A stretch of DNA of 64,000 nt from Tieghemostelium lacteum (taxonomy: Eukaryota > Evosea > Eumycetozoa > Dictyosteliales > Raperosteliaceae): positions 248,001 through 312,000 of the forward strand of contig LODT01000004.1 of assembly GCA_001606155.1 (NCBI GenBank). Reading direction: 5' to 3'. Made by a program: the position numbers and the translations under genes. Below are positions 10,627 through 22,443 of this stretch, one piece after another. Numbering within the stretch: position 1 is the first letter of the stretch; every line of letters begins with the position of its first letter. The notes under the pieces are model-generated. The model made no database searches and was not told where the DNA came from. It saw nothing but the letters and a program-made list of their open reading frames with translations.

Positions 10627-12399
10627 ATGATGAATGAAAAGATTTTAAATAACTTTTTTATAATACAGAGGATTGTGGAAGAATTTGATAGTGATGAAGA
10701 GTCAATTTTGAATTTCTTGCAGATTTGTAAATCAACTTGGAAATTTATGGGTAATGTGAGGTATAGTTACTTTCCAATTCATAAACTTCAAAGATTGAAT
10801 AGTAATTCAAAATTAGCTATACCAGTAGATGTAAAAGTACTGGTTAGGAATATACCGTTGAAATACCATCAATTGGAGATTGACAGTCAAGAGATACTCG
10901 ATAGTCTAGATACTATCATAGAGAGATTTGATATTATATCAATGGCTCTATTATTTGAGTTGAAGTCACTTCCTAGACACTACCCAAAGTCTTTAGAGAG
11001 ACTTTTGATTGCCTCTTCGCGTTTCAATGAACCAATACTGAAGAACCAGTTACCTGATACACTTTTACACTTGTGGTTGCCTTATAGTTTCGAACAACCT
11101 TTACAATGGTTACCTTCACATTTAGAATCACTTTCATTGCTATCGGATAGTGTTAATCCTATAATCTCTGGGAATCTATCACTAGTCCCCTCACTAAAGA
11201 AACTGTGCTGTAACGGTAAGATACTGGACCTTCTAACTGTAGGGTCTATACCTTCAACAGTAGAGTACTTGGTATTTTATGGAGATAGGAAAACGAAGGG
11301 AAAGAATCCTATTGCAGCCAATGTCATACCAGAAGGTGTTATGTATCTTCATTTACCTAAAGGCAATGTAAATCTTCAACCAGGGTCTATACCATCAACA
11401 GTGAGGTTCCTTAAATTTAACTCTTTTAATAGAAGTTTACTCAGTAGTGATGGTGTATCACTATTACCAAGAGATTTAGAAATATTGAAAATGGGTTCGA
11501 AGTATGACACTCCTCTAGTAAAAGGAGTTTTCTCACCATGCACCAATTTGCATACTTTAAAGCTTTATTGTTATAATCAATTACTACAACCTGGTGTTTT
11601 ACCCGAGAGTTTAAAGGTTCTCTACCTTGGTGAGAATTTTGAGAGAGAACTTCAACCAGGATCACTTCCACAGGGACTTGAAAAATTGGTGTTCTCCGAT
11701 TGTTGGAATTTCCCAATTTCTCCAGGTACACTTCCAGTGGAGTTAAGGGAATTGTATTTTGGAGAGAATTTCAATCAAGAGTTATCCATAGGTGTATTAC
11801 CACAGAATTTGGAAATTCTTGAATTAGGTGGTCAGTTCAATCATCCTTTAGTACAAGGATGTCTACCAGAGTCTCTGAGGCAACTGGATCTCAGTGACCA
11901 ATTTGCACAGGACATTAAAGTAGGTGATCTTCCAACACAGTTAGAGTCCCTTTCATTTGGCTCTGCTTTTGATAACCATATTGAACCTGGATCTATCCCA
12001 AGATCTATACAGATCTTGTCATTTCCCAATGGATTTGACTGTAGACTGGAAAGTGGATCTATTCCTGATACAGTTCAGGAAATTTCATTTGGAATTCGGT
12101 TTAATCAACCATTGGATCCGGGTGTTTTACCACAGAGTCTCCAAATACTGAGGTTTGGCGATCACTTTAATCAACCATTGCCACTACACTCTATACCCAA
12201 TAATATTGTAGATCTGACATTTGGAGAGTATTTTAATCAGATATTAGAACCATTACCCAACTCTCTTTGTCATCTTACCCTTTCCAAGAGTTTTAAAAGT
12301 CAAAATTTGAAACCAAATTCTATTCCCCCACACACCATTGTGACCTACCAAAGCTCCAATTCATCTCTGTTCATACCTTTTAATTGTCTATCCAATTGA
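10627..12399 (+). CDS. FNIP repeat-containing protein
   Basis: Single exon, 590 residues. Residues 1-55 (IIQRIVEEFDSDEESIL...) look F-box-like and helical. From about residue 120 onward there are tandem ~22-residue repeats of the form F-N-x-P-L-x-x-G-x-LP-x-S-L-x-x-L-x-F-G. Good examples are FNQELSIGVLPQNLEIL, FNHPLVQGCLPESLRQL and FNQPLDPGVLPQSLQIL. FNIP repeats are leucine-rich-repeat-like units greatly expanded in dictyostelids, presumed to bind protein partners. The ligand is unknown. A second FNIP gene lies at 57305-59116. Confidence 0.9.
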   Translation: MMNEKILNNFFIIQRIVEEFDSDEESILNFLQICKSTWKFMGNVRYSYFPIHKLQRLNSNSKLAIPVDVKVLVRNIPLKYHQLEIDSQEILDSLDTIIERFDIISMALLFELKSLPRHYPKSLERLLIASSRFNEPILKNQLPDTLLHLWLPYSFEQPLQWLPSHLESLSLLSDSVNPIISGNLSLVPSLKKLCCNGKILDLLTVGSIPSTVEYLVFYGDRKTKGKNPIAANVIPEGVMYLHLPKGNVNLQPGSIPSTVRFLKFNSFNRSLLSSDGVSLLPRDLEILKMGSKYDTPLVKGVFSPCTNLHTLKLYCYNQLLQPGVLPESLKVLYLGENFERELQPGSLPQGLEKLVFSDCWNFPISPGTLPVELRELYFGENFNQELSIGVLPQNLEILELGGQFNHPLVQGCLPESLRQLDLSDQFAQDIKVGDLPTQLESLSFGSAFDNHIEPGSIPRSIQILSFPNGFDCRLESGSIPDTVQEISFGIRFNQPLDPGVLPQSLQILRFGDHFNQPLPLHSIPNNIVDLTFGEYFNQILEPLPNSLCHLTLSKSFKSQNLKPNSIPPHTIVTYQSSNSSLFIPFNCLSN

Positions 12400-12870
12400 T
12401 AAAACCCCACTGTACTTTATTGGATATTTTTTTTTTTTTTTTTTTTTATCAAATTAAATAAAATAGAGGTAGATCAAACTGAGATCAAAAGGGAAAAAAA
12501 ATAAAAAATAAATATCTACCAAAAGATTTACTTTTATATCTTTGTTAAATCTGGTGAATGACTATAAATAAACACTCTAGATGGGGTTTGTAATAGAAAA
12601 ATTCAATTTCCACACCTGTATAAACAATGTTACCCTATCTATTTCTTAAATGCCTTTTCATCTATGTTAAATAATTTATTAAATCTGTGGGAACCACTAA
12701 CACACTCTCTATTATTTTAATTAAAAATTTTTATGTTTTTTTTGCTGATTGGATAAGACTGTAACTTATTGTCTTTCTTTTTTTTTTATTTCATAGTTAG
12801 ATTCACTTTTATGAACTAGATAAAAACAAACCTAAATAATTGTTTTTCTTGTACTTTTAAATTTTACAAT
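12400..12870. other. Intergenic region, no gene seen
   Basis: AT-rich spacer between two same-strand genes, with a poly-T run at about 12428-12447. No coding frame or RNA gene was recognised. Confidence 0.4.
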
Positions 12871-13871
12871 ATGAATACTTTTAATTATTTTATGATATTC
12901 ATAATTCTATATTTATTTATAGCTTCAATAGTAAATGCCGATATCAAATGTATGTTAATTTACTCATTTTCAAAATAACTTTACACATTTTTATAAAAAA
13001 ATTTAATTAAATAAATTACTAATCCATCATTAAAATAAAATTAACTTAAAAAAAATACAATTTTTAATATATTTTTTGATTTTACATTTATTTCAAAATA
13101 GTTATATATAACCAAAATAATAACAATAATAATAACTATAATAATAGTTTGTTTTACCAATCAAATGGAATATATCCATTAGTGAATAATAATAATAATA
13201 ATAATAATAATATATTTTCAACAGATGATTGCTTGGATATACCGATTATATTATCCAATGTAATTGATCTTACTATTTATTCAATGAATAGGATCAATGT
13301 TGATCTGTCACTTGATAGTGATATTTTAATATTACCAGAAACCAAATTAAAGGTTTCTATTAAAGGTCCAATTTACAATAATATTACACTTGTGGAATCA
13401 AGAGCAGGAACTATATATGGTCAATTTAAAAATGTGGAAATTGCATCACCCTACCAGATAGACTATCAAAATAACAAAATTATACTATACTATTCACGTA
13501 CAAGTCAGGCTTCTGAATTGATTAATGTCTTTTTGGTACTTTTAGTATCTATCACTGGTGGCTATGGTATTGTTTACAGTGTCTTTTTAATTCTCTTTTT
13601 TGTAGTAAAGAAGACCAATAATAAGGTTTTAATGTCACCTAAAGAACACCATACCCATACTTCTTTATTCAGTCACAGTAATAGTCATACTGAACAACAG
13701 CAACAACAACAAACTAATGAAAGAAAACGAAATGGAATTGATCTAGATACTTATCTATCCAGAGTCTATAAATCAACAATTACAACTGACAATATAGAAA
13801 TTCAACAACAACAATACTATCCAACTTTTAAATTGGGTTATAGTGAAGCAGGTCCTGCATTCGACGACTAA
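12871..13871 (+). CDS. Small type I membrane protein, function unknown
   Basis: Two exons, 12871-12949 and 13102-13871 (GTATGT...ATAG, phase 1), give 282 residues. Exon 1 encodes a clear signal peptide (MIFIILYLFIASIVNA, likely cut after NA). An Asn-rich linker follows. Then comes an extracellular region of about 100 residues with an NNIT glycosylation site, and a hydrophobic span at about 167-195 (FLVLLVSITGGYGIVYSVFL). The cytosolic tail is Gln- and His-rich (HHTHTSLFSHSNSHTEQQQ) and ends EAGPAFDD. The family was not recognised. The start is supported because only exon 1 supplies an ATG and a signal peptide in frame. Confidence 0.7.
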
Positions 13872-14489
13872 TAATACTGTATATACTCTAATTTATATAT
13901 ATTTAAAATCCAAAAACTATCCGATAATACTACATAATACTATCCCACCCAGTTAAATAAATTATTTATTCTGAAGGTTACTCCTTATGATTCTCACCCT
14001 CCCTAAAAATAGAAAACACGTATATTTTCGAGTTATTCCTCTTGTTGTTGAGCATAATTATGAATAAGTTTTTTTAAAAATTTTTAACTTTATAACATGA
14101 TGAAAACAGATAAAAATTTTGATGAAAATTCGTCGATATTTGCAAATTTTTCGTTCTTATTTTCAACTAAACTCATTTGATTTTTTTATCAAATTCTTTC
14201 ATTTTTTTGTTGAACTCTCTTATAACAACAACTTATAGGTTAGTATATAAACTTGATAATTTTTGTTTTTCTTTTTCATTATTTTAAAATATCTTAAATA
14301 CAATTAAACTCGTTAATTCGAATTAATTATTATAAATAATAATTTTTTGTACATATATAACAAAAAATCGAAATAATATATTAATATAATATATTTAAAT
14401 ACACTCTTTTTTTCACAAACAATATTCAAATAATATATACATTTTTTTTCAACAACCACAATTATAATAATAAATAATATATACACAGA
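13872..14489. promoter_or_regulatory. HSP70 upstream region
   Basis: AT-rich, no gene. It holds the HSP70 promoter and 5' leader, with A/C-rich sequence just before the ATG typical of highly expressed dictyostelid genes. One heat-shock-element-like pair is listed separately. Confidence 0.45.
14123..14132 (+). promoter_or_regulatory. Possible heat-shock element
   Basis: TGAAAATTCG contains inverted nGAAnnTTCn units, the core that heat-shock factor binds, 358 bases upstream of the HSP70 start codon. Only two units are clear, whereas three are usual for strong sites. The assignment rests on motif plus position. Confidence 0.35.
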
Positions 14490-16412
14490 ATGTCTTCAAT
14501 TGGAATTGATTTAGGTACTACTTATTCATGTGTTGGTGTATGGCAAAACGATCGTGTTGAGATTATTGCCAACGACCAAGGTAACAGAACTACTCCATCC
14601 TATGTTGCTTTCAACGACACTGAACGTCTCATTGGTGATGCTGCAAAGAATCAAGTTGCCATGAACCCAACCAATACCATTTTTGATGCCAAACGTTTGA
14701 TTGGTCGTAAATTCTCAGAATCAGTCGTCCAAAGTGATATGAAACATTGGCCATTCAAAGTCGTTCAAAAGGAAGGTGACAAACCATACCTCCAAGTTGT
14801 CTTCAAAGATGAAACCAAGACCTTTTCACCAGAAGAAGTCTCTGCAATGGTCTTGTTAAAGATGAAAGAAACCGCTGAATCCTATCTCGGTAAAACCGTC
14901 AACAATGCTGTCATTACTGTACCAGCTTATTTCAACGATTCACAAAGACAAGCCACCAAAGATGCAGGTGTTATCGCTAAATTAAACGTCCAACGTATCA
15001 TCAATGAACCAACTGCCGCCGCTATTGCCTATGGTTTGGAAAAGAAATCATCTGGTGAAAGAAACATTTTGATTTTCGATTTGGGTGGTGGTACATTCGA
15101 TGTCTCACTTTTGACCATTGAAGATGGTGTCTTTGAAGTCAAAGCCACTGCTGGTGACACTCATTTGGGTGGTGAAGATTTTGATAATCGTATGGTTAAC
15201 CACTTTGTTGAGGAATTCAAGAGAAAACACAAGAAAGATCTCATGACCAACCAAAGAGCTCTCAGAAGACTCCGTACCGCTTGTGAAAGAGCCAAGAGAA
15301 CTTTATCCTCATCCACTCAAGCCTCCATTGAAATTGATTCTCTTTTGGATGGTATTGATTTCTATACCTCAATCACCAGAGCCAGATTCGAAGAATTGAA
15401 TGCTGATTTGTTCCGTGGTTGTATCGAACCAGTCGACAAAGTCCTCCGTGACTCCAAATTGGACAAAAAATCCATCCACGAAATTGTCTTGGTTGGTGGT
15501 TCCACTCGTATTCCAAAAGTACAACAATTACTCCAAGACCATTTCAATGGTAAAGAATTGAACAAATCCATCAATCCAGATGAAGCCGTTGCCTATGGTG
15601 CTGCTGTCCAAGCTGCCATTCTCTCCAACGAAGGTGGTCAAAAAGTTGCTGATATCCTCTTGCTCGATGTTGCTCCACTCTCTATGGGTTTGGAAACTGC
15701 TGGTGGTGTCATGACTACTTTGATTCCAAGAAACACAACTATTCCATGTAAAAAGACTCAAACTTTCTCAACTTACTCTGATAACCAACCAGGTGTCTTG
15801 GTTCAAGTATTTGAAGGTGAACGTTCCATGACCAAAGATAACAATCTCCTCGGTAAATTTGAACTCTCTGGTATTCCACCAGCTCCAAGAGGTGTCCCAC
15901 AAATTGAAGTTACTTTTGATATTGATGCTAACGGTATCTTAAATGTCTCTGCCCAAGATAAGAGCACTGGTAACATCCACAAGATCACCATCACCAACGA
16001 CAAAGGTCGTCTCTCTCAAGAACAAATTGATCGTATGGTCAAGGAAGCCGAACAATACAAAGCTCAAGATGAAGCTCAAAGAGAAAAAGTTGACGCCAAA
16101 AACAAATTGGAAAACTATTCATACACTGTCCGTAACTCACTCAAAGACGATAAAGTTGCCTCTAAACTCTCCGAAGAGGACAAGAGTGCCATCGAAGCTG
16201 CCTCAGACATTGCCATTAAATTCTTGGAATCTCACCCAAGCGCCGAAAAGGAAGAATACGAAAAACACATGAAAGATCTCGAAGCTGTTGTTAACCCAAT
16301 CATGACTAAATTATACCAACAAACTGGTGGTAATCCAAATGAAATGCCAGGTGGTTTCCCAGGTGCTACCCCATCTTCTGGTCCAAAACACACTGAAGAA
16401 GACTTAGATTAA
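14490..16412 (+). CDS. Cytosolic HSP70/HSC70 chaperone
   Basis: Single exon, 640 residues, full family length. The nucleotide-binding domain opens with [15 protein letters not shown] (4-18) and also shows [19 protein letters not shown] (195 on) and [13 protein letters not shown]. The substrate-binding domain shows [13 protein letters not shown]. No signal or transit peptide is present, so it is cytosolic. The C-terminus ends [10 protein letters not shown] instead of the canonical EEVD used to dock TPR co-chaperones (Hop, CHIP). Glu, acid, aliphatic and terminal Asp are kept, so binding may survive. Codons are strongly biased to C-ending forms (ttc, aac, ctc, cgt), unlike neighbours, as in highly expressed genes. 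Confidence 0.97.
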   Translation: MSSIGIDLGTTYSCVGVWQNDRVEIIANDQGNRTTPSYVAFNDTERLIGDAAKNQVAMNPTNTIFDAKRLIGRKFSESVVQSDMKHWPFKVVQKEGDKPYLQVVFKDETKTFSPEEVSAMVLLKMKETAESYLGKTVNNAVITVPAYFNDSQRQATKDAGVIAKLNVQRIINEPTAAAIAYGLEKKSSGERNILIFDLGGGTFDVSLLTIEDGVFEVKATAGDTHLGGEDFDNRMVNHFVEEFKRKHKKDLMTNQRALRRLRTACERAKRTLSSSTQASIEIDSLLDGIDFYTSITRARFEELNADLFRGCIEPVDKVLRDSKLDKKSIHEIVLVGGSTRIPKVQQLLQDHFNGKELNKSINPDEAVAYGAAVQAAILSNEGGQKVADILLLDVAPLSMGLETAGGVMTTLIPRNTTIPCKKTQTFSTYSDNQPGVLVQVFEGERSMTKDNNLLGKFELSGIPPAPRGVPQIEVTFDIDANGILNVSAQDKSTGNIHKITITNDKGRLSQEQIDRMVKEAEQYKAQDEAQREKVDAKNKLENYSYTVRNSLKDDKVASKLSEEDKSAIEAASDIAIKFLESHPSAEKEEYEKHMKDLEAVVNPIMTKLYQQTGGNPNEMPGGFPGATPSSGPKHTEEDLD

Positions 16413-16835
16413 AAAAAAAAACAATAATATAAATATTTATAAGTATAATAATAAATTTTTTTTTAATTAAAAAAACCATATAATTTTATAAATATTTTTA
16501 CTTTAGTTTTCTGAATATCTATAATATAGATCTAAAATTAAGTTTTCTGCAATTTCTGTTAGATATATATAAAAAATTTTTAAAAATTTATAAATATAAT
16601 CGGTCGATTTCATTTTACTTTAGATTAAATTTATTTGAATTGATCATGATTTTCAGAGGTTCTATTAGTATAAGTCATTTAATGTAAACCCAAAGTTTTC
16701 AGAATATTGTGGGTCATCATTTTTTTTTTTTATAAAAATAAATTCAAATAATTTTTTTTTTTTTGATTTTCAAATTTTTAAATTTTTTGTAACATAGAAC
16801 AAAACATATTATTATAAATTTAGAAAAATCTTAAG
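16413..16835. other. Intergenic region, no gene seen
   Basis: Very AT-rich spacer between HSP70 and lrrA on the same strand, with several T runs. It holds the HSP70 3' end and the lrrA promoter. Confidence 0.4.
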
Positions 16836-18374
16836 ATGGGAGGAAATTTATCAAGTGAATTAAAATCCTCAAAATATAAAAAGAGAGAGGTTGTCAATTT
16901 GAGTAAAATGGGAATTGACAAATTACCACCTACTATTGGTGCACTTCAATGTAAAGAATTATTGATATCAGAGAATGATTTGGTTTCAATTCCAGATGAA
17001 ATTGGTAGATTGTCAAAAGTGGAAATTATAGATTTATCAAAGAATCGTATTAATAATATACCATTTGATATCGGTCAATTGGAGACATTAAAACAGCTTT
17101 TCCTCTCCAATAATAAATTATTCTTCTCACCACTCACACCAGCACTAGGTAAACTAAAGAATCTTACAAAATTGGATTTGTCATCGAACCAAATTGATGA
17201 GTTACCAGTTGAAATCTCACAATGTGAGTCATTGGAGTATTTAGATCTCTCTGATAACTTGCTACAACGTTTCCCATTGGAATATGGTAAATTACATAGT
17301 TTGGTCACATTTAACATTAGTAAAAACCAATTGAAATCTTTGCCAGGCGAGATCTCTGGTTGGATCAAATTACAGGAGCTCAATGTATCACAGAACCAGT
17401 TAACTCAACTACCAAATCAAATTGGTTTGTTGGGTCTGTTGAACACTCTCAATATCAGTTTTAATAAATTGCAACAACTTCCAGATGAATTATCTTCAAT
17501 GATCTCACTGACAGATTTGGACATTAAAGTAAACCCACCTCTACCCTTTGTACCTCCACTAGGCAACTTGCGTCAATTGAAAAAACTTTCCATTAGAAAT
17601 CTCCAAATTACTCTCTTGCCATTGGGTTTGGGTCTACTATCAGAGCTTCAAGAACTAGATATCAGAGACAACCCACAACTAAAAGAGATTCCATACGATA
17701 TCTCTTCACTCATCAATCTACAGCGTTTGGATCTCTTTGGTAACGACATGAAGATCGTTCCAAGAGAAATTGGTAATCTGGTAAATCTACAGTCCTTGGA
17801 TCTACGTAACAATAAATTGACCATTGATAACATCCCACCTGAAATTGGTAAACTTGTAAGTTTAAAGAAATTGCTTCTGAGCAATAATATCCTTATTGCT
17901 CTACCACCTGAAATTGCATCCATCACCTCATTGAAAGAATTGGAATGTTCAAACAATCAAATTGCAGCAGTTCCAGGTGAATTTGGTAAATTAGTCAATT
18001 TGACTAAATTCAATCTCTCTGGTAACAAACTTACAAATCTACCAGCTAGCATCGGTGATTTGGTAGAGTTACAAACTCTAGATCTCAAATCCAATGAGAT
18101 CTCAGAACTTCCACCAACAGTTGGTCAGCTCAAGAATGTCACTAAAATTGATCTCTCTCACAATATGTTAACTGAATTACCATGGGAATTGGGTGATTTA
18201 ATCCAAATGACCAATTTGGATGTCGGTCACAATCCATTGACCATTCCACCAAATCCAATTGTACAAAAAGGTACTGAAGCCATCGTTCAATGGTTGAAAA
18301 AGAATGAAAAAGAGGGTAGAAAAGGTAAAGTCAGTGGTCTTGCAATTCAACCATCTGATGAAAAGGATAAATAA
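16836..18374 (+). CDS. lrrA: Leucine-rich repeat protein LrrA
   Basis: Single exon, 512 residues. About 20 leucine-rich repeats of the Ras-suppressor (SHOC2-like) class, LP-x-x-IG-x-L-x-x-L-x-x-L-x-L-S-x-N-x-L, fill residues about 20-470. The C-terminal stretch PPNPIVQKGTEAIVQWLKKN closes the solenoid. The N-terminus is MGGNLSS, with Gly2 and a Ser at position 6, so N-myristoylation is plausible. Length, the N-terminal motif and the C-terminal KNEKEGRKGKVSGL agree with D. discoideum LrrA as I recall it, which has been linked to cytoskeleton remodelling and multicellular morphogenesis (recalled, not checked). It is convergent with the XPR1-like gene, with 116 bases between stops. Confidence 0.9.
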   Translation: MGGNLSSELKSSKYKKREVVNLSKMGIDKLPPTIGALQCKELLISENDLVSIPDEIGRLSKVEIIDLSKNRINNIPFDIGQLETLKQLFLSNNKLFFSPLTPALGKLKNLTKLDLSSNQIDELPVEISQCESLEYLDLSDNLLQRFPLEYGKLHSLVTFNISKNQLKSLPGEISGWIKLQELNVSQNQLTQLPNQIGLLGLLNTLNISFNKLQQLPDELSSMISLTDLDIKVNPPLPFVPPLGNLRQLKKLSIRNLQITLLPLGLGLLSELQELDIRDNPQLKEIPYDISSLINLQRLDLFGNDMKIVPREIGNLVNLQSLDLRNNKLTIDNIPPEIGKLVSLKKLLLSNNILIALPPEIASITSLKELECSNNQIAAVPGEFGKLVNLTKFNLSGNKLTNLPASIGDLVELQTLDLKSNEISELPPTVGQLKNVTKIDLSHNMLTELPWELGDLIQMTNLDVGHNPLTIPPNPIVQKGTEAIVQWLKKNEKEGRKGKVSGLAIQPSDEKDK

Positions 18375-18490
18375 TTTTACAAAACAACATTACACAATAA
18401 ACATTTTACTTTTTGTTTTACAAATTGAAAAATATAGGAGATCTAAGAGGGAATGTGATGAGGGAAGAGGAGGGGGGAACTTAAATATAT

Positions 18491-20888
18491 CTATTTATTA
18501 TTATTACCTTTAATTCTATCAATTAAACTAACTGAATAGTATTGTTTAGCTGATTTCTTCCAAGTGCTATGGTGACCATAACTACCAGAACTATTACCAC
18601 TGTTGCTAATAACACCTGAACCACCCATACTATTGGTAGAGTTATTGGTACTGGGAATAGATTGGTTACCACTTGAGGCTTGGTTATTACTGCTGGATGA
18701 AGAGAATATATTATTGTTATTCAATGGTGACAGTGGATTGTAATTTTGTAAATCAGTACCCAACTGTGAGAGATCTTTAGCTTTGATTTCATCTTTCCAT
18801 GGAGCATCTGAGAAATCAAATGCATGGTACTGTAAACTATTACAAATATGTTCGTTTTCAACTCTGTATATAGACCATGTGAAACGTCTGAATAACTCAA
18901 CAGTTGCAAATATGGTAACAAAAAGTTCATTGTTTATACCAACATTGAACTCCAATGGAGTTACGGTTAATGTCCAAGCAAATCTAAAGATAAAGTTACT
19001 AAAGATTACATAGTAGTACGACCAAATGTGTTTCTTGTACATTAAACTATGTCTGAGAAGTGGACGTGGTTGACCTAACCAAATAAGACCAAAATCAACA
19101 ATTACATCCCAAACGTACATGTACAAAGTGGCCAATACAAAGCATATACACCAAAGGATTCTAGATGCTGTCCAAGGTTCTGGGTAGGATAGGTAGTTTC
19201 CATTCAATGCTGAGAATAATACAACAGAGAAACCAACACCATATTTTGTTGCATTTCCCAGGTGAATTTTGTTACCAGTTTCACGGTATCTCAGGATACA
19301 TTGCATCAATCTCCATAGTAGAGGTAGACCTGATATGATAGGAAGAGCAATTTGATTTACCTTGTTGCAACGATCACCATCATTTCTCATCCAATCACCA
19401 GTGATGAAATAACATGCTGTATATTCCCAATCAAAAATGGTTTTAACCATAGATGTCAGGACATCACCTAAAAAAAGAGCACGGAATTTAGTGGAACCAA
19501 ATGGAGTCATAATGACATTACCCAAAGTGACAAATAGCACAGCTCTTGATTTTCTATGAAAGAATCTAAATGGGAAAAAGACAACAACGAGGAAAAACAC
19601 TACCAATACCAGTGGATAGACCTCAGCTGGAATCTTTGCAAATGTAAAATTACCCATAATTGTACCACAAAACAACAAAAATGTACCTAACCATATACTA
19701 GTGAGAAAAGAGGCAGTTTTGAATATTCTTCGATGATCAATAGTAGTACGAGGATCTAATCCAAAGATGAGGATATAGTTTACACGAGCTTTCTCCCATA
19801 TCCAAACATTTACACCCCACAACCAAACTGCAATCACTGGTATACCAACACCTCTGAATATAGGCACAACTGAAACGAAACGATCCCAATCCGGATCTAA
19901 ACTGACAGAGCCACTAATAAATAATATTACAATGAATGCCAAAGTGGCTATACTGATACCAATTGCAAAACCAAGTTTCAACATGTGATAGTCTTGTGTA
20001 CTCGATTGTGTAAAAGGTTCCAATTTCTTTCTGGCTAATGCAATCTTGTCAATTTTAAATATTTTACAATAGAGCAATTCGACATCCTCTTTCATCATTT
20101 TCCAATGTTTGGATTGATAGAATTTCTCTTGACTGATTCTAGTCATTTGCTCTTCTCGGTCACTTGAACATGATATTCTATCATATTTCTTTAGAATCTT
20201 TTGAAATCCTGTATAATTTAATGTAACATAGTTTTCAAGCATTGTCAATCCTTTATAGAGTTCATGAAATGCTTTCTGTATATTCTTTAATACTTTAGGT
20301 GATGGATTTTTATCTTTTAAAATCTATATAATATAGACATATACATTAGAATCTCTCTATTTGATTGATTTTGTGTTCCTTTAACTCTATTTGTTGACTT
20401 ACCATAGAACAATGTTCAGTCAATTTATTATAATGTAAAATGATATCTTTTTCTTTTAATGTAAAGAACTCATTAATTTTTGCTAACTCTTCATCAATCT
20501 TTAATATAAATAGTTGTTTTTTATCAAATGAAGTTCTAAGACTACCTGCACGTTGTCTCATTGTTTCACTAATTAATGGTGTCTTTTCATTATTGTTATT
20601 ATTGTTATTATTGTTATTATTGTTATTATTACTTTTCTGTAGTGCATCTATATCAATTTTTGTAAAGGATTGATCTTTCTGTGAAGTTTCCTCTTGCTTT
20701 TGATTAACGCTATGTGAAGAATCTATAATATTTCCATTCAACTTTAGATGAATCAAATCATAATCCTCTATATTTTTAAGTTTAGATTGAAATAGATATC
20801 TTAAATATTTCTTTAACTTTCCATAAGAAATATATTTGTTTTGCCATTCCGATACACATTCATATCGTAACTGTTTACCAAACTTCAT
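18491..20888 (-). CDS. xpr1: SPX-EXS phosphate exporter, XPR1-like
   Basis: Two exons, 20403-20888 and 18491-20323, separated by a 79-base phase-0 intron (ATG|GTAAGT...ATAG, with a CTAAT branch-like site), give 772 residues. The N-terminus MKFGKQLRYECVSEWQNKYI is the canonical start of the SPX domain, which senses inositol pyrophosphates. The SPX domain closes across the exon joint with FHELYKGLTMLENYVTLNYT and GFQKILKKYDR. Several membrane helices follow. The EXS domain contains FITGDWMRNDGDRCNKVNQI and RYRETGNK, which are typical of XPR1/PHO1. The tail is Ser/Asn-rich. Family knowledge: it exports inorganic phosphate. A poly-Asn tract interrupts the SPX domain, probably in a loop. Confidence 0.93.
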
Positions 20889-21331
20889 TTTCTATAAAAG
20901 TTTTGGTCGATATCTTGGACGGAACAACCTTGAAATTTAAAAAAAAAAAAAAAAAAAATAAATTTGATTAAACATTTCACATTTGAATTAAATTCATAAA
21001 ATCATTGTTATACCGAGTCCACAAAAAATATCTCGAATCATTAAAAAATTAAATTATTTGAGTTCTTATTCTATATAGATCCATAAAACCTTTAAAAATT
21101 GAAAATAAATATAGAATTTAAAGTATTAATACAACTTAGTAAATTTATTTAAGAATTTTTAATAATATTTCAAACCAACATTATTTAACCATTTAAAAAA
21201 ACAATTAAACTAAAGCCCAGTTTTTCAATTACACTCCAATTCTTTAAAATTCACTAAACTAAAACAACCACCATAATTAAAGAGATTCAGCATGATTAAA
21301 ACCAAATACCAAAAGATCTACAGAATCCAAT
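20889..21331. other. Intergenic region, no gene seen
   Basis: AT-rich spacer with a poly-A run at about 20940-20959. It holds the promoter of the XPR1-like gene and the 3' region of the poly-Gln gene. No coding frame is supported. Confidence 0.4.
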
Positions 21332-21760
21332 TTAAAGATTACCTGCAGCATCCAAAGCTGGTCTGGCATCGTGTGCAGCTACTACATTTTCTAAGAGTAA
21401 CTCTTCAAATCTGTAGTTACTCTTCCAGAATCTACATGTGGAGATTTCATCTAAGACTTTCTCCATTACATCACCATGTAGTCTAAATGTAATATTACAT
21501 CCACAAAAATCTGCTTCCAGATTAATATTCTCTGGACCATTCTCTTTAATATTAAAAATTAAATTACAGCTAAAGTATCTGTTAGCTGTATGAATTCCAC
21601 CATCAATTTGAATATCTCTAAATTGATGGTCTCCAAAATCATGATCAACTAGATCATGTTCGAATCCATTTACTTGAGGAAATCTAGCTTGATGTTCCTC
21701 AACTGGAATTGGAACTGGAACTCCATTTAATATTCTGGCATGCTCTCTACCTGCCATATT

Positions 21761-21830
<70 letters not shown>

Positions 21831-22264
21831 ACCTGTGGTTGCTGTTGCTGTATCTGTTGTTGTGGTTCTTGCTGTTGAGGTTGAAGTACATGTTCTTCCT
21901 CTAGAACCTGTTGACGCTGTTGTTGTTGTGGAACTTTTTGTTCCTCTACTTTACTCCACTTTAAGTTGTGGAGTCTCATGACCTCCAGGGCATATTCCCT
22001 AGTGTCTTCATATTCTATTTTTTTTATATTATTATTGTTATTATTAATTTTTTTTAGAGGTTGTTGTGATTCCTCTTCCTCTTCTAATTTCCTTTTATTA
22101 TTTTTTTTAATATTTATATATTTTTCCTCATCTTCTTGAGGTTTAGTACTATTATATTTTAATTTTTTATCTCTATTTTTTAAATTAAATATAAAATTAT
22201 GATCATCTTGATCTTCCTCTCTATCTCTTTTTGTATTAATCATTTTGTAAAGTTTTAACATCAA
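21332..22264 (-). CDS. Poly-Gln protein of unknown function
   Basis: Single open frame, 310 residues. The first ATG pair is at 22264, and another Met eight codons in (MINTKRDREEDQ) is an equally good start. The N-terminal third is highly charged (Lys/Glu/Asp). The middle is Gln-rich with a pure run of about 23 Gln. The C-terminal ~130 residues are ordered-looking (RYFSCNLIFNIKENGP, ADFCGCNITFRLHGDVMEKV, CRFWKSNYRFEELLLENVV) and match no family I know. No signal peptide is seen. The frame closes just after GCAG|GTAATC, which looks like a splice donor, so a further 3' exon is possible. Confidence 0.6.
21761..21830. repeat. (TTG/CAA)n trinucleotide repeat coding poly-Gln
   Basis: About 23 uninterrupted TTG units on the plus strand, read as CAA (Gln) in the minus-strand gene. 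Likely length-variable between strains. Confidence 0.95.
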
Positions 22265-22443
22265 TAAAACTAAAAAAAAATAAAATTTATAGTAAAAAAT
22301 TTAGTAGATCCAAAAAATGAGTTTTTCCTCTTTTGGAAATATTTTGATTGTTGTGATGAAGAAAATTAATCAAAAATTAAATAAAACAAATATATTGTTA
22401 TATTATAGTAGTAATAATATAGTATAAATATTGTGTTTTTAGT

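Noticed and set aside
20324-20402. Continuation of the SPX exon past the donor (reads SQQIELKEHKINQIERF)
   Set aside because: Protein-like, but it stops before the EXS part. Splicing at ATG|GTAAGT joins both parts in phase 0 with a typical 79-base intron.
21709-21981. 90-codon plus frame of nearly pure Val
   Set aside because: Antisense of the poly-Gln tract.
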